From contig AMFN01000011.1 of assembly GCA_000302695.1 (NCBI GenBank), positions 19,517-83,516 on the forward strand: a stretch of 64,000 bases of DNA, read 5' to 3'. This stretch comes from Enterobacteriaceae bacterium LSJC7. GTDB lineage: Bacteria; Pseudomonadota; Gammaproteobacteria; Enterobacterales; Enterobacteriaceae. Every line of letters begins with the position of its first letter. Position 1 is the stretch's first letter. The notes under the pieces are model-generated. The model saw only the letters and a program-made list of their open reading frames with translations, was not told the DNA's origin and did no database searches. This document shows, one piece after another, positions 39,418 through 49,339 of the stretch. The position numbers were made by a program, and so were the translations under genes.

Positions 39418-40796
39418 TTGAGCAACATCTCCAGTAAGCCTGCTTCATCCTCAAGGCAACGTAAATCCAGCCACAGGCGGCCGTCGGCAATGCGCCCAAT
39501 CACCGGCTTTGGCTGCGCGCGCAACTGCGCAGACAACGCTTCCAGCGGGCCACCGCGCCCGTCTGCGGGCGTAAAGGTCAGCGCTGCGCTGGCAAGGCGC
39601 TCCACCGGCAGCGAACCGCTGCCGATTTGCGACAGGCACGGCTCAACGCGCAGGGTAAAATCGGGAAAACGGGCTGCAAGCGCTTCCCGCAGGCGCTCAC
39701 CCGTGGCGGTCATCTCTTCCACCGGGCGCGTCAGCAGGCGCAGCGTCGGCAGGCTCTCGCGCAGTTTTTCCGGGTGTTGGTACAGGCGCAGCGTGGCCTC
39801 AAGTGCCGCCAGCGTCATTTTGTCGGCACGCAGCGCGCGCTTAAGCGGATGGGATTGCAGGCGGGCAATCAGTGCTTTTTTACCGACGATAATTCCGGCC
39901 TGCGGGCCGCCGAGCAGCTTATCGCCCGAGAAGCTCACCAGGCTCACGCCTGCGGCAATCAGGTTTTGCGGCATCGGCTCCTCAGGCAAACCGTACTGGG
40001 TCAGATCGATAAGCGAACCGCTGCCGAGATCGGTCACTACCGGCACGCCAGACGCCTCGCCCAGGGCCACCAGTTCCGCCTCGCTCACCGCTTTGGTGAA
40101 GCCTTCAATGTGGTAATTGCTGGTATGTACTTTCATCAGCAGGGCGGTGTGCTCGTTGAGCGCCTCGCGGTAGTCTTTAAGATGGGTGCGGTTAGTGGTG
40201 CCCACTTCATGCAGTCGGCAACCGGCCTGGCGCATCACATCCGGGATGCGAAACGCGCCGCCAATTTCCACCAGCTCACCGCGTGAAACTACCACTTCAC
40301 CGCCGTCGGCACAGGCAGCCAGCATCAGCAGCACCGCCGCCGCGTTGTTGTTCACAATGCAGGCATCTTCTGCACCGGTAAGCTCACACAAAAGGTCAGC
40401 CAGCGCCCGGTCGCGGTGACCGCGCCCGGCACCGTCCAGGTCATACTCCAGCGTCACCGGCGCACGCATCACGTCTGCCACCGCGAGAACTGCCGCCTCG
40501 GCCTGCACGGCGCGCCCCAGATTGGTGTGCAGCACGGTCCCCGTCAGGTTGAACACCGGGCGCAGAGCGCTGGCGTCTGCACGGCTCAGGCGTGCACGTA
40601 CCGCGCCCGCCCAGTCCTGGCTCCACTCCGGCAGGCGCTGCTGGGTGCGGATTTCGCCGCGCGCCTCGTCCTGCATCTGGCGCAGCGTCTCAACCAGCCG
40701 GGTATGACCATACTCGGCGTTCAGTGAAGCAAAGGCCTCCTCGCGCAACAGTTTGTCAGTGGCGGGAAGCTGGCTGAATAAAGCGTTCTGACTCAT
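39414..40796 (-). CDS. selA: L-seryl-tRNA(Sec) selenium transferase SelA
   Basis: A 460-residue PLP enzyme matching E. coli SelA. The PLP Lys is in [20 protein letters not shown], with [13 protein letters not shown] and [16 protein letters not shown] conserved upstream. It converts seryl-tRNA-Sec (the selC product, 59.9 kb) to selenocysteinyl-tRNA with selenophosphate. The start at 40796 ([22 protein letters not shown], in parts) is chosen by alignment; a longer frame to 40871 lacks similarity. It is the first gene of selAB, downstream of yibF. Confidence 0.97.
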   Translation of the reverse strand: MSQNALFSQLPATDKLLREEAFASLNAEYGHTRLVETLRQMQDEARGEIRTQQRLPEWSQDWAGAVRARLSRADASALRPVFNLTGTVLHTNLGRAVQAEAAVLAVADVMRAPVTLEYDLDGAGRGHRDRALADLLCELTGAEDACIVNNNAAAVLLMLAACADGGEVVVSRGELVEIGGAFRIPDVMRQAGCRLHEVGTTNRTHLKDYREALNEHTALLMKVHTSNYHIEGFTKAVSEAELVALGEASGVPVVTDLGSGSLIDLTQYGLPEEPMPQNLIAAGVSLVSFSGDKLLGGPQAGIIVGKKALIARLQSHPLKRALRADKMTLAALEATLRLYQHPEKLRESLPTLRLLTRPVEEMTATGERLREALAARFPDFTLRVEPCLSQIGSGSLPVERLASAALTFTPADGRGGPLEALSAQLRAQPKPVIGRIADGRLWLDLRCLEDEAGLLEMLLK

Positions 40797-40867
40797 GGGA
40801 CCGTGTCGTTGTGAGGAACAAGAGGCGCAGTTTAACAGGGGCAGACCGCCCCTGTCATAGTGTGAGG

Positions 40868-41476
40868 TCATGAAGCGGGAGGTTCAGTGCGGGCAAAGCT
40901 TTCGCGCTCAAACAGTTTGTCTGCCATACGCACCAGCAAGGGCCGGCTGGCGCACCAGCCTGCCGCCACGCGGCGAAATTTGAGGTAGCCAATCGCACAG
41001 CCAATGGCAATGGCGCCCAGCCGCGGCGGGTCGATATCGATGCGCTGCTCGTTAATGTTGTGCTCCAGCCAGTCCAGGGCGCGCACGATCTTTTCACGCT
41101 GGCGTACCAGAAACGCCTCTGACTGTTGCGCAGCAGGACGCTGGCATTCACGTACCAGCAGCACGGCGGCATCGAGAATGCCGTCTGCCACCGCCTCCAC
41201 CTGCCGCTCCCACAGCGCCGCCTGAGGCTCGCGCGGCAACAGCGCAGGGGCAATATCCAGCAGTTCGAGGTACTGGGCAATCACCGGCGAGTCAAACCAG
41301 GTCTGGCCGTCGTCAGTGACCAGCGCCGGGACTTTACCCAACGGGTTATGTGCTGCGACGTGGCTGCCGGGTTCCCACGGTGATTCATTCACAAACTCAA
41401 ACGTAATGCCCTTTTCCAGCAGCATTATGGAGATTTTGCGTACATAAGGACTGGTGTAGCTGCCTATCAGTTTCAT
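40868..41476 (-). CDS. yibF: Glutathione S-transferase homologue YibF
   Basis: A 202-residue protein with the same length as E. coli YibF. The N-terminal thioredoxin-like domain ([24 protein letters not shown], in parts) has the Ser/Thr-Ser-Pro active-site region, [10 protein letters not shown] with the cis-Pro, and [12 protein letters not shown] that binds glutathione's gamma-glutamyl part; the C-terminal helical domain ends [10 protein letters not shown], as in E. coli. It is a cytosolic GST-like protein; its substrate is unknown. The start at 41476 is set by alignment. It precedes selA on the same strand. Confidence 0.94.
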   Translation of the reverse strand: MKLIGSYTSPYVRKISIMLLEKGITFEFVNESPWEPGSHVAAHNPLGKVPALVTDDGQTWFDSPVIAQYLELLDIAPALLPREPQAALWERQVEAVADGILDAAVLLVRECQRPAAQQSEAFLVRQREKIVRALDWLEHNINEQRIDIDPPRLGAIAIGCAIGYLKFRRVAAGWCASRPLLVRMADKLFERESFARTEPPAS

Positions 41477-41541
41477 CACGTTATCCCTTTTCGCCAACAT
41501 AAGATTAGTATGGAACAGATACCCGGCAATGGCAGCACTCT

Positions 41542-42432
41542 CTACGGCTGCCGCTCTTTGATAAAGTCCAGGAAGGCGCGCAACGGCCTGGGCATATACT
41601 GGCGTCCCGGGTAATAAAGCTGAAAAGGCGGGAGGTCTGGCAGCCACTCTTCGAGCAGTGACACCAGTCGGCCGCTTTTAAGGTGCGCCTCAACCTGCTG
41701 ATAATAGAGATAACCGACTCCCGCGCCGCACAACACCGCCTCCAGAGTAGCGTCCAGACAATCGAGCGTAATGTTGCCGCACGGCGCGACCTCCAGCTTG
41801 CCCTCCGGCCCGTAAAACTCCCAGCAATACGGGCGACCACTCGGATAGCAAAACTTAACGCTACGGTGGTTCACCAGCTCGCGGGGATGCCCGGGCATCG
41901 GGTGGCGGGAGAGATATTCGGGCGTGGCGACAACACAAATTTTAACCTTCGGCCCAATCGGCACGGCAATCATGTCTTTTTCCACGGTGGTACTCAGGCG
42001 AATCCCCGCGTCATACTCTTCTTTGACGATATCCACCAGCCTGTCGTCGGTGGTGACGTCGACGTTGATATCCGGGTAGCGGCGGGTAAATTCAGCCACC
42101 AGCGGCATCAGAATCAGGCGCGAAGCCAGCCGCGGGCTATTAATTTTCAGCGTCCCCATCGGCGTATCGCGAAACGCATTCACCTCATCAAGAATGATGT
42201 GGATTTCATCACAGGCAGGGCGCAGGCGCTCATAGAGTTTCAGTCCGGCCTCGGTTAGCGACACGCTGCGCGTGGTGCGGTTAAACAAGCGGATTTTCAG
42301 GCGCTGCTCCAGCTGCTTAATCGCATGGCTGATGGCGGACGGCGTCAGCCCCAGCTCGTCACCAGCAGCCCGAAAGCTCTTATGACGCGCCACGCTGATA
42401 AAGGTCGCAAAGTCAGAAAAGTTGATTGCCAT
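41542..42432 (-). CDS. LysR-family transcriptional regulator
   Basis: A 296-residue LysR regulator. The winged helix-turn-helix is N-terminal: [38 protein letters not shown] (in parts, residues 8-45), with [13 protein letters not shown]. The substrate-binding domain follows ([11 protein letters not shown] at about residue 90). The start at 42432 ([11 protein letters not shown]) places the HTH at the usual distance. It is divergent from the NAD(P)H oxidoreductase gene at 42534 with a 101-base gap, the classic arrangement of a LysR regulator and its target. The effector is unknown; a quinone or electrophile stress signal is plausible from the target only. Confidence 0.9.
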   Translation of the reverse strand: MAINFSDFATFISVARHKSFRAAGDELGLTPSAISHAIKQLEQRLKIRLFNRTTRSVSLTEAGLKLYERLRPACDEIHIILDEVNAFRDTPMGTLKINSPRLASRLILMPLVAEFTRRYPDINVDVTTDDRLVDIVKEEYDAGIRLSTTVEKDMIAVPIGPKVKICVVATPEYLSRHPMPGHPRELVNHRSVKFCYPSGRPYCWEFYGPEGKLEVAPCGNITLDCLDATLEAVLCGAGVGYLYYQQVEAHLKSGRLVSLLEEWLPDLPPFQLYYPGRQYMPRPLRAFLDFIKERQP

Positions 42433-42533
42433 TAGTGAAAATCCCTCATTAACCCATCCCATATATCGCGTTTTACACAATTATAGTGGAGCCGTAAAGT
42501 GAAGCTCCTTTCTCTTATTATTGAGTTAACGCC

Positions 42534-43133
42534 ATGAAAACAGAGAACATGTATGTTATTTGGGCGCATCCACGCAGCCACTCTTTAACCGCGCAGGTGG
42601 TAGATCAAATGCAAAGCGAGGCACAGCAGCACGGCATCAACGTGACATCGCTTGATCTCTATCGCAGTGGGTTCGATCCCGTACTGGATGTGGACGATGA
42701 GCCGGACTGGAATAACCCCCAGAAGGTCTATTCAGCCGAGGTCCACCGTCTGTTTAGCGAGCTTGATGATAAAGATACCGTCGTGGTGGTTTTCCCGGTC
42801 TGGTGGTATAGCTTCCCGGCGATGCTCAAAGGCTATCTGGACAGAGTCTGGAACTATGGTCTGGGTTACGGGCCGGGCAGCACGCTTGCAGGCAAGAAAC
42901 TGCGCTGGCTGGCGCTGGTGGGTGGCTCCGAGGCGGGCTATATCCGCTACGGCTGGGAAAAGAACATGACCGACTTTATTAGCGGTGCGATGAGTTATCT
43001 GGGCGTGGCAGATTCGAAGATTGATTTTCTCTATAACACCATTGGCATTGAAGAAGGGATCGACAACCGTGATGCTCACTATCAGCACTTGTTTGCCAAA
43101 GCGCGCGCCATTGTGAGCGCGTTAGCTGAATAA
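42534..43133 (+). CDS. NAD(P)H oxidoreductase, flavodoxin-fold quinone reductase family
   Basis: A 199-residue flavoprotein of the NQO/MdaB/KefF-type family. Features are the phosphate-binding AHPRSHSLTAQVV near the start, the flavin/quinone-site VVFPVWWYSFPAMLKGYLDRVWNYG (in parts, residues 83-107) and LVGGSEAGY. It probably transfers two electrons from NAD(P)H to quinones or similar electrophiles through FMN or FAD, in the cytoplasm. The ATG at 42534 follows TTATTGAGTTAACGCC without a strong ribosome-binding site. The divergent LysR gene is likely its regulator. Confidence 0.87.
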   Translation: MKTENMYVIWAHPRSHSLTAQVVDQMQSEAQQHGINVTSLDLYRSGFDPVLDVDDEPDWNNPQKVYSAEVHRLFSELDDKDTVVVVFPVWWYSFPAMLKGYLDRVWNYGLGYGPGSTLAGKKLRWLALVGGSEAGYIRYGWEKNMTDFISGAMSYLGVADSKIDFLYNTIGIEEGIDNRDAHYQHLFAKARAIVSALAE

Positions 43134-43282
43134 CCTGTCCTGCGCGGCCCCCTGCGCCGCGCTTTTCCCGCAGCATCGTCTATCTTTTCTGTAATTAACT
43201 TTCAGCCCGCAGTGGCGCCTTTCGCTTTCACGCCTGTGATTTTAACTGGATCACAGTTGGTGTTGCCGGACCAAAAATATTT

Positions 43283-43459
43283 CGTGAAATAAATCACAAA
43301 TTAACAACAAACCATCAGCGAACAAATGTGATTTAAGTCACATAAAAGACCCAGTTACGTATTAAAAATCATCGTTGTACTTTTATTACGGTTATTTTTT
43401 GTGATCTAAATCACTCAATAACATCCTTTTACACCTGATCAATAGTGACAATCATCACA
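43283..43459 (+). promoter_or_regulatory. Array of four CRP-like sites upstream of mtlA
   Basis: Four TGTGA-N6-TCACA-type sites occur in the 467-base gap 43134-43600: CGTGA-N6-TCACA at 43283-43298, a perfect TGTGA-N6-TCACA at 43327-43342, TGTGA-N6-TCACT at 43400-43415 and AGTGA-N6-TCACA at 43444-43459. Spacings are 44, 73 and 44 bases. The E. coli mtlA promoter is also known for multiple CRP sites. Catabolite control is therefore very likely; MtlR would repress in addition. Confidence 0.88.
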
Positions 43460-43600
43460 AAAAATTCCACTAGCTGGACAGCTTAACGATTCAGTGCCAG
43501 ATTCGCCTCACTTTACTGCACAGGGCCACGACACTTCGCAGCGTTAACGATAAACCTCGGGCTGCTTCCCGGCGCATAACACCAACAAGAGGTAATGAGT

Positions 43601-45499
43601 ATGTCATCCGATATCAAGATCAAAGTGCAAAGCTTTGGTCGTTTTCTCAGCAATATGGTGATGCCCAACATCGGTGCCTTTATCGCCTGGGGTATCATCA
43701 CCGCGCTCTTTATCCCCACCGGATGGTTGCCGAACGAAACGCTGGCGAAGCTGGTAGGCCCAATGATCACCTACCTGCTGCCGCTGCTTATTGGCTATAC
43801 CGGCGGTAAGCTGGTCGGTGGCGAGCGCGGCGGCGTGGTCGGTGCTATCACCACCATGGGCGTGATTGTCGGTGCGGATATGCCGATGTTCTTAGGCTCT
43901 ATGATTGCTGGGCCACTCGGTGGCTACTGCATTAAGAAGTTCGACGCCGCCGTTGACGGCAAAATCAAATCCGGCTTTGAAATGCTGGTGAACAACTTCT
44001 CCGCTGGCATCATCGGCATGATTCTGGCGATTCTGGCGTTCCTGGGCATTGGCCCGGCGGTAGAAGTGCTGTCCAAACTGCTGGCCGCAGGCGTTAACTT
44101 CATGGTGGCGCACGACATGCTGCCGCTGGCGTCCATCTTCGTGGAACCGGCGAAGATCCTGTTCCTGAACAACGCCATTAACCACGGTATCTTCTCGCCG
44201 CTCGGTATCCAGCAGTCTCATGAAGTCGGTAAATCTATCTTCTTCCTGATTGAAGCTAACCCAGGTCCGGGCATGGGTATTCTGCTGGCGTACATGTTCT
44301 TTGGCCGCGGCAGCGCGAAGCAGTCTGCGGGCGGTGCGGCAATCATCCACTTCCTGGGTGGTATCCACGAAATTTACTTCCCGTATGTGCTGATGAACCC
44401 GCGCCTTATTATCGCGGTTATCCTCGGCGGTATGACCGGCGTGTTCACCCTGAGCGTACTGGACGGCGGACTTGTGTCCCCGGCTTCCCCTGGATCTATT
44501 CTCGCCGTGCTCGCCATGACGCCAAAAGGCGCGTACTTCGCCAACATTGCCGCCATTGTTGCCGCCATGATTGTGTCGTTCGTGGTGGCGGCCATCCTGC
44601 TGAAAACCAGCAAGGTGAAAGAAGAAGACGATATTGAAGCCGCCACCCGCCGCATGCAGGACATGAAAGCGGCGTCGAAAGGCGGTGCGGGCGCCACCAC
44701 CGGCGACCTGAGCCACGTGCGTAAAATCATTGTTGCGTGCGATGCCGGTATGGGCTCCAGCGCCATGGGCGCAGGCGTGTTGCGTAAAAAAGTGCAGGAT
44801 GCGGGTCTGAGCCACATCTCGGTCACCAACAGCGCCATTAACAATCTGCCGGGCGATGTGGATCTGGTGATTACCCACCGCGACCTGACCGAACGCGCCA
44901 TGCGCCAGGCACCGCAGGCGCAGCACATTTCGCTGACTAACTTCCTCGACAGCGGCCTGTATAACGACCTGACTGAACGCCTGGTCAACGCACAGCGCCA
45001 TACCGAGAACGAAGAGAAAGTGCGCACCAGCCTCAAAGACAGCTTCGACGAGCCAGACAACAACCTGTTTCGCCTCAGCGCTGAGAACGTGTTCCTGGGC
45101 CGTCATGCCAATCACAAAGAGGAGGCCATCCGCTTTGCCGGTGAGCAGCTGGTGAAAGGCGGTTATGTCGAGCCGGAGTACGTGGATGCGATGCTTGAGC
45201 GTGAAAGGCTGACCCCGACCTATCTGGGCGAGTCCATCGCCGTGCCGCACGGCACCATTGAAGCGAAAGACCGCGTGCTGAAGACCGGCGTGGTGTTCTG
45301 CCAGTACCCGCAGGGCGTGCGCTTCGGTGAAGATGAAGACGACGTGGCGCGCCTGGTTATCGGTATTGCCGCACGCAATAACGAGCATATCCAGGTCATC
45401 ACCAGCCTGACCAACGCGCTGGACGATGACACCGTCATCGAGCGCCTGGCCAATACCACCAGCGTGGATGAAGTGCTCGCGCTGCTGGGCAACAAGTAA
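43601..45499 (+). CDS. mtlA: PTS mannitol transporter EIICBA
   Basis: A 632-residue mannitol-specific permease with near-identity to E. coli MtlA over long stretches. The membrane EIIC domain occupies about residues 1-340, including the [11 protein letters not shown] motif; the EIIB domain has the phosphorylated Cys in [16 protein letters not shown], and the EIIA domain at the C-terminus has the phospho-His in SIAVPHGT. It takes up mannitol and releases mannitol 1-phosphate. Met at 43601 ([12 protein letters not shown]) matches the E. coli start; an ATG two codons earlier is the alternative. mtlD follows across a 128-base repeat-containing gap. Confidence 0.97.
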   Translation: MSSDIKIKVQSFGRFLSNMVMPNIGAFIAWGIITALFIPTGWLPNETLAKLVGPMITYLLPLLIGYTGGKLVGGERGGVVGAITTMGVIVGADMPMFLGSMIAGPLGGYCIKKFDAAVDGKIKSGFEMLVNNFSAGIIGMILAILAFLGIGPAVEVLSKLLAAGVNFMVAHDMLPLASIFVEPAKILFLNNAINHGIFSPLGIQQSHEVGKSIFFLIEANPGPGMGILLAYMFFGRGSAKQSAGGAAIIHFLGGIHEIYFPYVLMNPRLIIAVILGGMTGVFTLSVLDGGLVSPASPGSILAVLAMTPKGAYFANIAAIVAAMIVSFVVAAILLKTSKVKEEDDIEAATRRMQDMKAASKGGAGATTGDLSHVRKIIVACDAGMGSSAMGAGVLRKKVQDAGLSHISVTNSAINNLPGDVDLVITHRDLTERAMRQAPQAQHISLTNFLDSGLYNDLTERLVNAQRHTENEEKVRTSLKDSFDEPDNNLFRLSAENVFLGRHANHKEEAIRFAGEQLVKGGYVEPEYVDAMLERERLTPTYLGESIAVPHGTIEAKDRVLKTGVVFCQYPQGVRFGEDEDDVARLVIGIAARNNEHIQVITSLTNALDDDTVIERLANTTSVDEVLALLGNK

Positions 45500-45541
45500 A
45501 CCTGAGGGGAAGCGGCCATGCCGCTTCCCTTTTGGTATCTA

Positions 45542-45600
45542 CCTCTCCCGTACGGGAGAGGGTTAGGGTCAGGGCAACGCCTCACCCCAGCCCTCTCAGG
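45542..45600. repeat. Palindromic MITE/REP-like element between mtlA and mtlD
   Basis: CCTCTCCCGTACGGGAGAGG is a perfect 20-base palindrome at 45542-45561. It is followed by GGTTAGGGTCAGGG and, after a short loop, by CCTCACCCCAGCCCTCTC, which is an imperfect reverse complement of the left part. The CTCTCCC/GGGAGAGGG plus GGGTGAGGG pattern is that of a common dispersed intergenic element in enterobacteria. In mRNA it would form a strong foldback between mtlA and mtlD. Confidence 0.75.
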
Positions 45601-45627
45601 GTCAGTCAATTTAAGAAGGTGCAGACT

Positions 45628-46776
45628 ATGAAAGCATTACATTTCGGCGCAGGGAATATCGGGCGTGGTTTTATCGGTAAACTGCTGGCAGATGCCGGTA
45701 TCGAACTGACGTTTGCCGATGTAAACCAGGCTGTGCTGGATGCGCTGAACGCCCGCCACAGTTACCAGGTGCATGTTGTCGGTGAGCAAGAGCAGGTCGA
45801 CACGGTGTCTAACGTCAATGCCGTGAGCAGCATCGGTGATGAGGTTATCGACCTGATTGCCGACGTGGACCTTATCACCACCGCCGTTGGCCCGGTGGTG
45901 CTGGAGCGTATCGCGCCTGCCATTGCCAAAGGCCTGGTGAAGCGCCGCGCCGCAGGCAACGCACGCCCGTTGAATATTATCGCCTGTGAAAACATGGTGC
46001 GAGGGACTTCGCAACTTAAAGATCACGTGCTGAAGGCGCTCGGGGCCGATGACCAGAGCTGGACTGAAGCGCACGTTGGCTTTGTGGACTCTGCCGTTGA
46101 CCGCATCGTGCCGCCGTCCGAATCTGCCGACAGCGACCCGCTGGCTGTTACCGTTGAAACCTTCAGCGAGTGGATTGTGGATCAAACCCAGTTCAAAGGT
46201 CAGCTCCCTGCCATTCCCGGCATGGAGCCAACCGACAACCTGATGGCGTTTGTCGAGCGTAAGCTGTTTACGCTTAATACCGGTCACGCCATTACCGCCT
46301 GGCTGGGCCAGCAGGCCGGGCACCGCACCATCCGCGATGCCATCCTCGATAACAACGTGCGTGCCGTGGTGCAAAGCGCGATGGAAGAGAGCGGCGCGGT
46401 GCTGATTCGTCGCTACGGTTTTGATGCAGCGAAACACGCGGCGTATATCCAGAAGATTCTAAGTCGCTTTGAAAACCCGTACCTGAAAGACGACGTAGAG
46501 CGCGTGGGCCGCCAGCCGCTGCGTAAACTGAGCGCCGGTGACCGCCTGATTAAGCCGCTGCTCGGCACGCTGGAGTATGGCTTGCCGCACGCCAGTCTGG
46601 TAAAAGGTATCGCCGCCGGGCTGCACTACCATAGCCCGGAAGACCCGCAGGCGCAGGAGCTGGCACAACTGCTGGCAGAAAAAGGCCCGCGTGATACGCT
46701 GGCACAGATTTCCGGGCTGGACGCCGACAGCGCTGTCGTCACCGAGGCGGTGAACGCTTACAATGCGCAGGCATAA
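45628..46776 (+). CDS. mtlD: Mannitol-1-phosphate 5-dehydrogenase
   Basis: A 382-residue long-chain (polyol-specific) dehydrogenase with the same length as E. coli MtlD. The N-terminal NAD site is [17 protein letters not shown]; the catalytic Lys is in the region [13 protein letters not shown]. It oxidises mannitol 1-phosphate to fructose 6-phosphate with NAD+. The start at 45628 follows AAGAAGGTGCAG and is set by alignment; the open frame extends upstream into the repeat without support. Middle gene of mtlADR. Confidence 0.97.
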   Translation: MKALHFGAGNIGRGFIGKLLADAGIELTFADVNQAVLDALNARHSYQVHVVGEQEQVDTVSNVNAVSSIGDEVIDLIADVDLITTAVGPVVLERIAPAIAKGLVKRRAAGNARPLNIIACENMVRGTSQLKDHVLKALGADDQSWTEAHVGFVDSAVDRIVPPSESADSDPLAVTVETFSEWIVDQTQFKGQLPAIPGMEPTDNLMAFVERKLFTLNTGHAITAWLGQQAGHRTIRDAILDNNVRAVVQSAMEESGAVLIRRYGFDAAKHAAYIQKILSRFENPYLKDDVERVGRQPLRKLSAGDRLIKPLLGTLEYGLPHASLVKGIAAGLHYHSPEDPQAQELAQLLAEKGPRDTLAQISGLDADSAVVTEAVNAYNAQA

Positions 46777-46831
46777 CGCCATCCGGCGCGGGTAAGCGCC
46801 GGGGCGTCGGGCCGTTTGGTACGGGCAGCAC

Positions 46832-47467
46832 GTGCAAACCGGGTTTGGGGTGCTGCCTGGGTTCAATAGGGCAGACAAGACAGTTCTGACAGGCCAGGCC
46901 GCTGACACCGCGGCCGAATCACTTTTTTCAGATATGCAGGCACAAATGGAAGAAACACAGGCCTTTGAAAACCGCGTGCTGGAGCGGTTGAACGCAGGCA
47001 ACAGCGTCAGGAGCCTGCTCATTGCCTCGGTCGGGCTACTCACCGAAGCGGTCAACAATCTGGTGATGCAGGTTTTTCGCAAAGACGATTACGCCGTGAA
47101 GTATGCCGTTGAGCCGTTACTCGACGGCAACGGGCCGCTGGGGGATTTGTCGGTACGCCTGAAGCTGGTTTACGGTCTGGGCGTGATTACGCGCGCGGAA
47201 TATGAAGACTGCGAGCTATTGATGGCGCTGCGCGAGGAGTTGAATCACGACGGCAACGATTACGCGTTTACTGACGACGAGATGCTTGGACCTTTTGGCG
47301 AGCTACACTGCGTGAACGCCCTGCCGCCGCCGCCCGCACCGGTTGAAGATGCTGAACTTGCCGCCATGCAGAGCCAGCGCTATCAGCAGATAGTCCGCTC
47401 CACGATGGTACTTTCCCTTACTGAGTTTCTCGCCCGGATCGGCCTAAAAAAAGCCTTCCACAAATAA
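46832..47467 (+). CDS. mtlR: Mannitol operon repressor MtlR
   Basis: Closely matches E. coli MtlR from SDMQAQMEETQAFENRVLERLNAG onward (shown in parts) to the final LKKAF-x-K, including DDYAVKYAVEPLLDG and EELNHDGNDYAFTDDE. MtlR represses mtlADR; it is not a classical HTH protein and may act in a complex. The true start is unclear: the frame offers GTG at 46832, GTG at 46850 and ATG at 46934. The part AADTAAESLFSD upstream of the last ATG still resembles the E. coli N-terminus, which argues for one of the GTG codons, but neither has a clear ribosome-binding site. It follows mtlD by 55 bases. Confidence 0.9.
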   Translation: MQTGFGVLPGFNRADKTVLTGQAADTAAESLFSDMQAQMEETQAFENRVLERLNAGNSVRSLLIASVGLLTEAVNNLVMQVFRKDDYAVKYAVEPLLDGNGPLGDLSVRLKLVYGLGVITRAEYEDCELLMALREELNHDGNDYAFTDDEMLGPFGELHCVNALPPPPAPVEDAELAAMQSQRYQQIVRSTMVLSLTEFLARIGLKKAFHK

Positions 47468-47537
47468 TCGTTTTCCCCCTTACGCTACACTCTGGTGTAT
47501 CCTTGCCGCCCTGTCGGGCTAACTATCGCGAAAAATC

Positions 47538-47900
47538 ATGAAAGAGATCGAAAAAAACGAAATTAAGCGCCTGAGCGACCGTCTGGACGCCGTGCGCCAC
47601 CAGATGGCTTCTCTGTCGCTGGTTGAACACGCTGAAAAATACGCTGAGCTGGAAAAAGAGAAAACCACGCTGGAAACCGAAATCGCCCGTCTGCACGACG
47701 TGCGCAGCGAAAAGCTCAGTAAAGAAGCGCAGAAGCTGGTGAAAATGGCCTTCAGCCGCCCTATCACTAAAAAAGAGCAGGCGGATATGGGCAAGCTGAA
47801 GAAAAGCGTGCGCGGCATTATTGTGGTGCACCCCATGACCGCGCTGGGCCGCGAAATGGGCCTTAAAGAGATGACCGGCTACGCCCCCACTAAATTCTGA
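47538..47900 (+). CDS. yibL: YibL, ribosome-associated small protein
   Basis: A 120-residue, highly charged helical protein matching E. coli YibL along its length: [37 protein letters not shown] (heptad-like coiled coil, residues 35-60), [18 protein letters not shown] and the end [10 protein letters not shown]. In E. coli it has been reported to associate with ribosomes; its function is not defined. It is next to mtlR as in E. coli. The next gene, coding for a Fic protein, converges on it with stop codons only two bases apart. Confidence 0.93.
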   Translation: MKEIEKNEIKRLSDRLDAVRHQMASLSLVEHAEKYAELEKEKTTLETEIARLHDVRSEKLSKEAQKLVKMAFSRPITKKEQADMGKLKKSVRGIIVVHPMTALGREMGLKEMTGYAPTKF

Positions 47901-47902
47901 GG

Positions 47903-49264
47903 CTACCAGTCCTGCGCCGAGCGCGGCTCTGCCAGGCGGTTGCTCCATTTCTTGAGCTCATGAAGGCTTTTCGGGGAAAGGTAGACGTTGCCTTTCCCTT
48001 CTTTCATGCTCTGCATCAGCCCCAGCGCGGTGAGTTTTTTCAGGTCGTCGCGGGCGGTGTTTTCTGACACCTTCATCCGGTCACGCACTTCGGCGGCAGT
48101 AAATAGCACACCAGGCTGGTTGAGCGCCACGGTCGCGAGATCGCGCTGGCGGGCGTTGAGGTCTGCGTAAATCCCCGACTCGTACAGCCACTGCTTAAGC
48201 TCGGCACGCGTTTCAATAATCTGCTGGATATAGTCGATATATTCGCGCACCGCGCGGCTGACGATGTCGCACTGGTAATTGACGAAGTAGGTTAAGTCTA
48301 ATTCATCGGTTTCGGTATACAGATACGCCCGCACGTACTGGGCCGACGCGTTTTTTAATAGCTTACTGATTGAGATATAACGAAACGCGGTATAGCCGCA
48401 CTTAAGCATGTACCAGTAAAACAGCGCGCGGGCGGTGCGGCCATTGCCGTCTTTAAACGGATGCAGATAGCCAATCGCGAAGTGGATAATGCAGGCTTTC
48501 ACCAACGGGTGCAGCCAGGTTTCGTCCTCGGCGGTTTCATGGGACGTATTAATGAAGGTGCACAGGCCTTGTAGCGCCCCCTGCAACATGCTCGCAGGCG
48601 GCGGCGTGTGGATGATATTACCTTCATGGTCCACGACCGCCACATCGTCTTCGTCTCTTCTTAACTGGCCCGGCGCGTATTTCGCGTCATCTATCCCTTC
48701 AACCGCGACCCGATGCATATTCAGTAATTCACTGATATCGAAAGGACGGCTGACAGGCTCCGACACATGCTGCATCAGCCGCCAGTTGCCCATGATCATC
48801 TGTTCACTTTCGTCACGCGGTTTGCGGGAAACCTTGATCATTTCAAGCGCCACCCGGCTGGTGGTGGCCGCGCCTTCAAGCTGGCTGGAAGCAATGGACT
48901 CCGCCGCTTTCAGCTCATCCATCAGGTAATCGGAAGCATCGAACTTTTCATAACGTTCCGTTTCTGCCGCCGATGAGGTGAGCCGGTCAACGATGGAGCA
49001 GGATTTCTGGATGGTCGCTGTGGCATTGAGAATGCCGCTATCAACGTCACCCAGGCATCTTACCCACTGTGAGGAAAGTACCCGGGCGAATCGGATGCGC
49101 GCCCATAATGCATCGAGCTTTTCTTTGCCAGGAACGCGATGGCGCAACTGGTCGTAGTGAAGATACGCAATGCCCTTCCAGCGATATTCTGTCAGATATT
49201 CAGCTATCAAATCCTCGGTCATGCCGGGGATTGATTTCAGGACAGGCGGACGAACAATCTTCAC
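47903..49264 (-). CDS. Fic-domain protein (class II type)
   Basis: A 453-residue Fic protein. The core motif HPFKDGNGR is at residues 268-276, with all catalytic residues (His, Phe, Asn, Arg) intact. An inhibitory-helix motif of the (S/T)xxxE(G/N) kind, SSQLEG, is at residues 126-131, before the Fic core, as in class II Fic proteins. The C-terminal third is a winged-helix/MarR-like domain (LFTAAEVRDRMKVSENTARDDLKKLTALG, in parts) that probably binds DNA or partner RNA. It should transfer AMP or a related group to a target hydroxyl when inhibition is relieved. No separate antitoxin is adjacent. It ends two bases from convergent yibL and stands between backbone genes, so it looks like an accessory insert. 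Confidence 0.88.
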   Translation of the reverse strand: MKIVRPPVLKSIPGMTEDLIAEYLTEYRWKGIAYLHYDQLRHRVPGKEKLDALWARIRFARVLSSQWVRCLGDVDSGILNATATIQKSCSIVDRLTSSAAETERYEKFDASDYLMDELKAAESIASSQLEGAATTSRVALEMIKVSRKPRDESEQMIMGNWRLMQHVSEPVSRPFDISELLNMHRVAVEGIDDAKYAPGQLRRDEDDVAVVDHEGNIIHTPPPASMLQGALQGLCTFINTSHETAEDETWLHPLVKACIIHFAIGYLHPFKDGNGRTARALFYWYMLKCGYTAFRYISISKLLKNASAQYVRAYLYTETDELDLTYFVNYQCDIVSRAVREYIDYIQQIIETRAELKQWLYESGIYADLNARQRDLATVALNQPGVLFTAAEVRDRMKVSENTARDDLKKLTALGLMQSMKEGKGNVYLSPKSLHELKKWSNRLAEPRSAQDW

Positions 49265-49339
49265 AGCTCACCTCAAAACAATAATAAATTGAGGTGAGAT
49301 TAGGTTACGAAAGAGGGAATAGCAAGCGCGGGACTGGCT

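Noticed and set aside
43235-43255. Fifth CRP site (TGTGA and TCACA) upstream of mtlA
   Set aside because: The two half-sites are 11 bases apart rather than six, so they do not form a standard site.
43892-45388. 498-codon minus-strand open frame inside mtlA
   Set aside because: Antisense to mtlA, which is nearly identical to E. coli; the translation has no recognisable domain.
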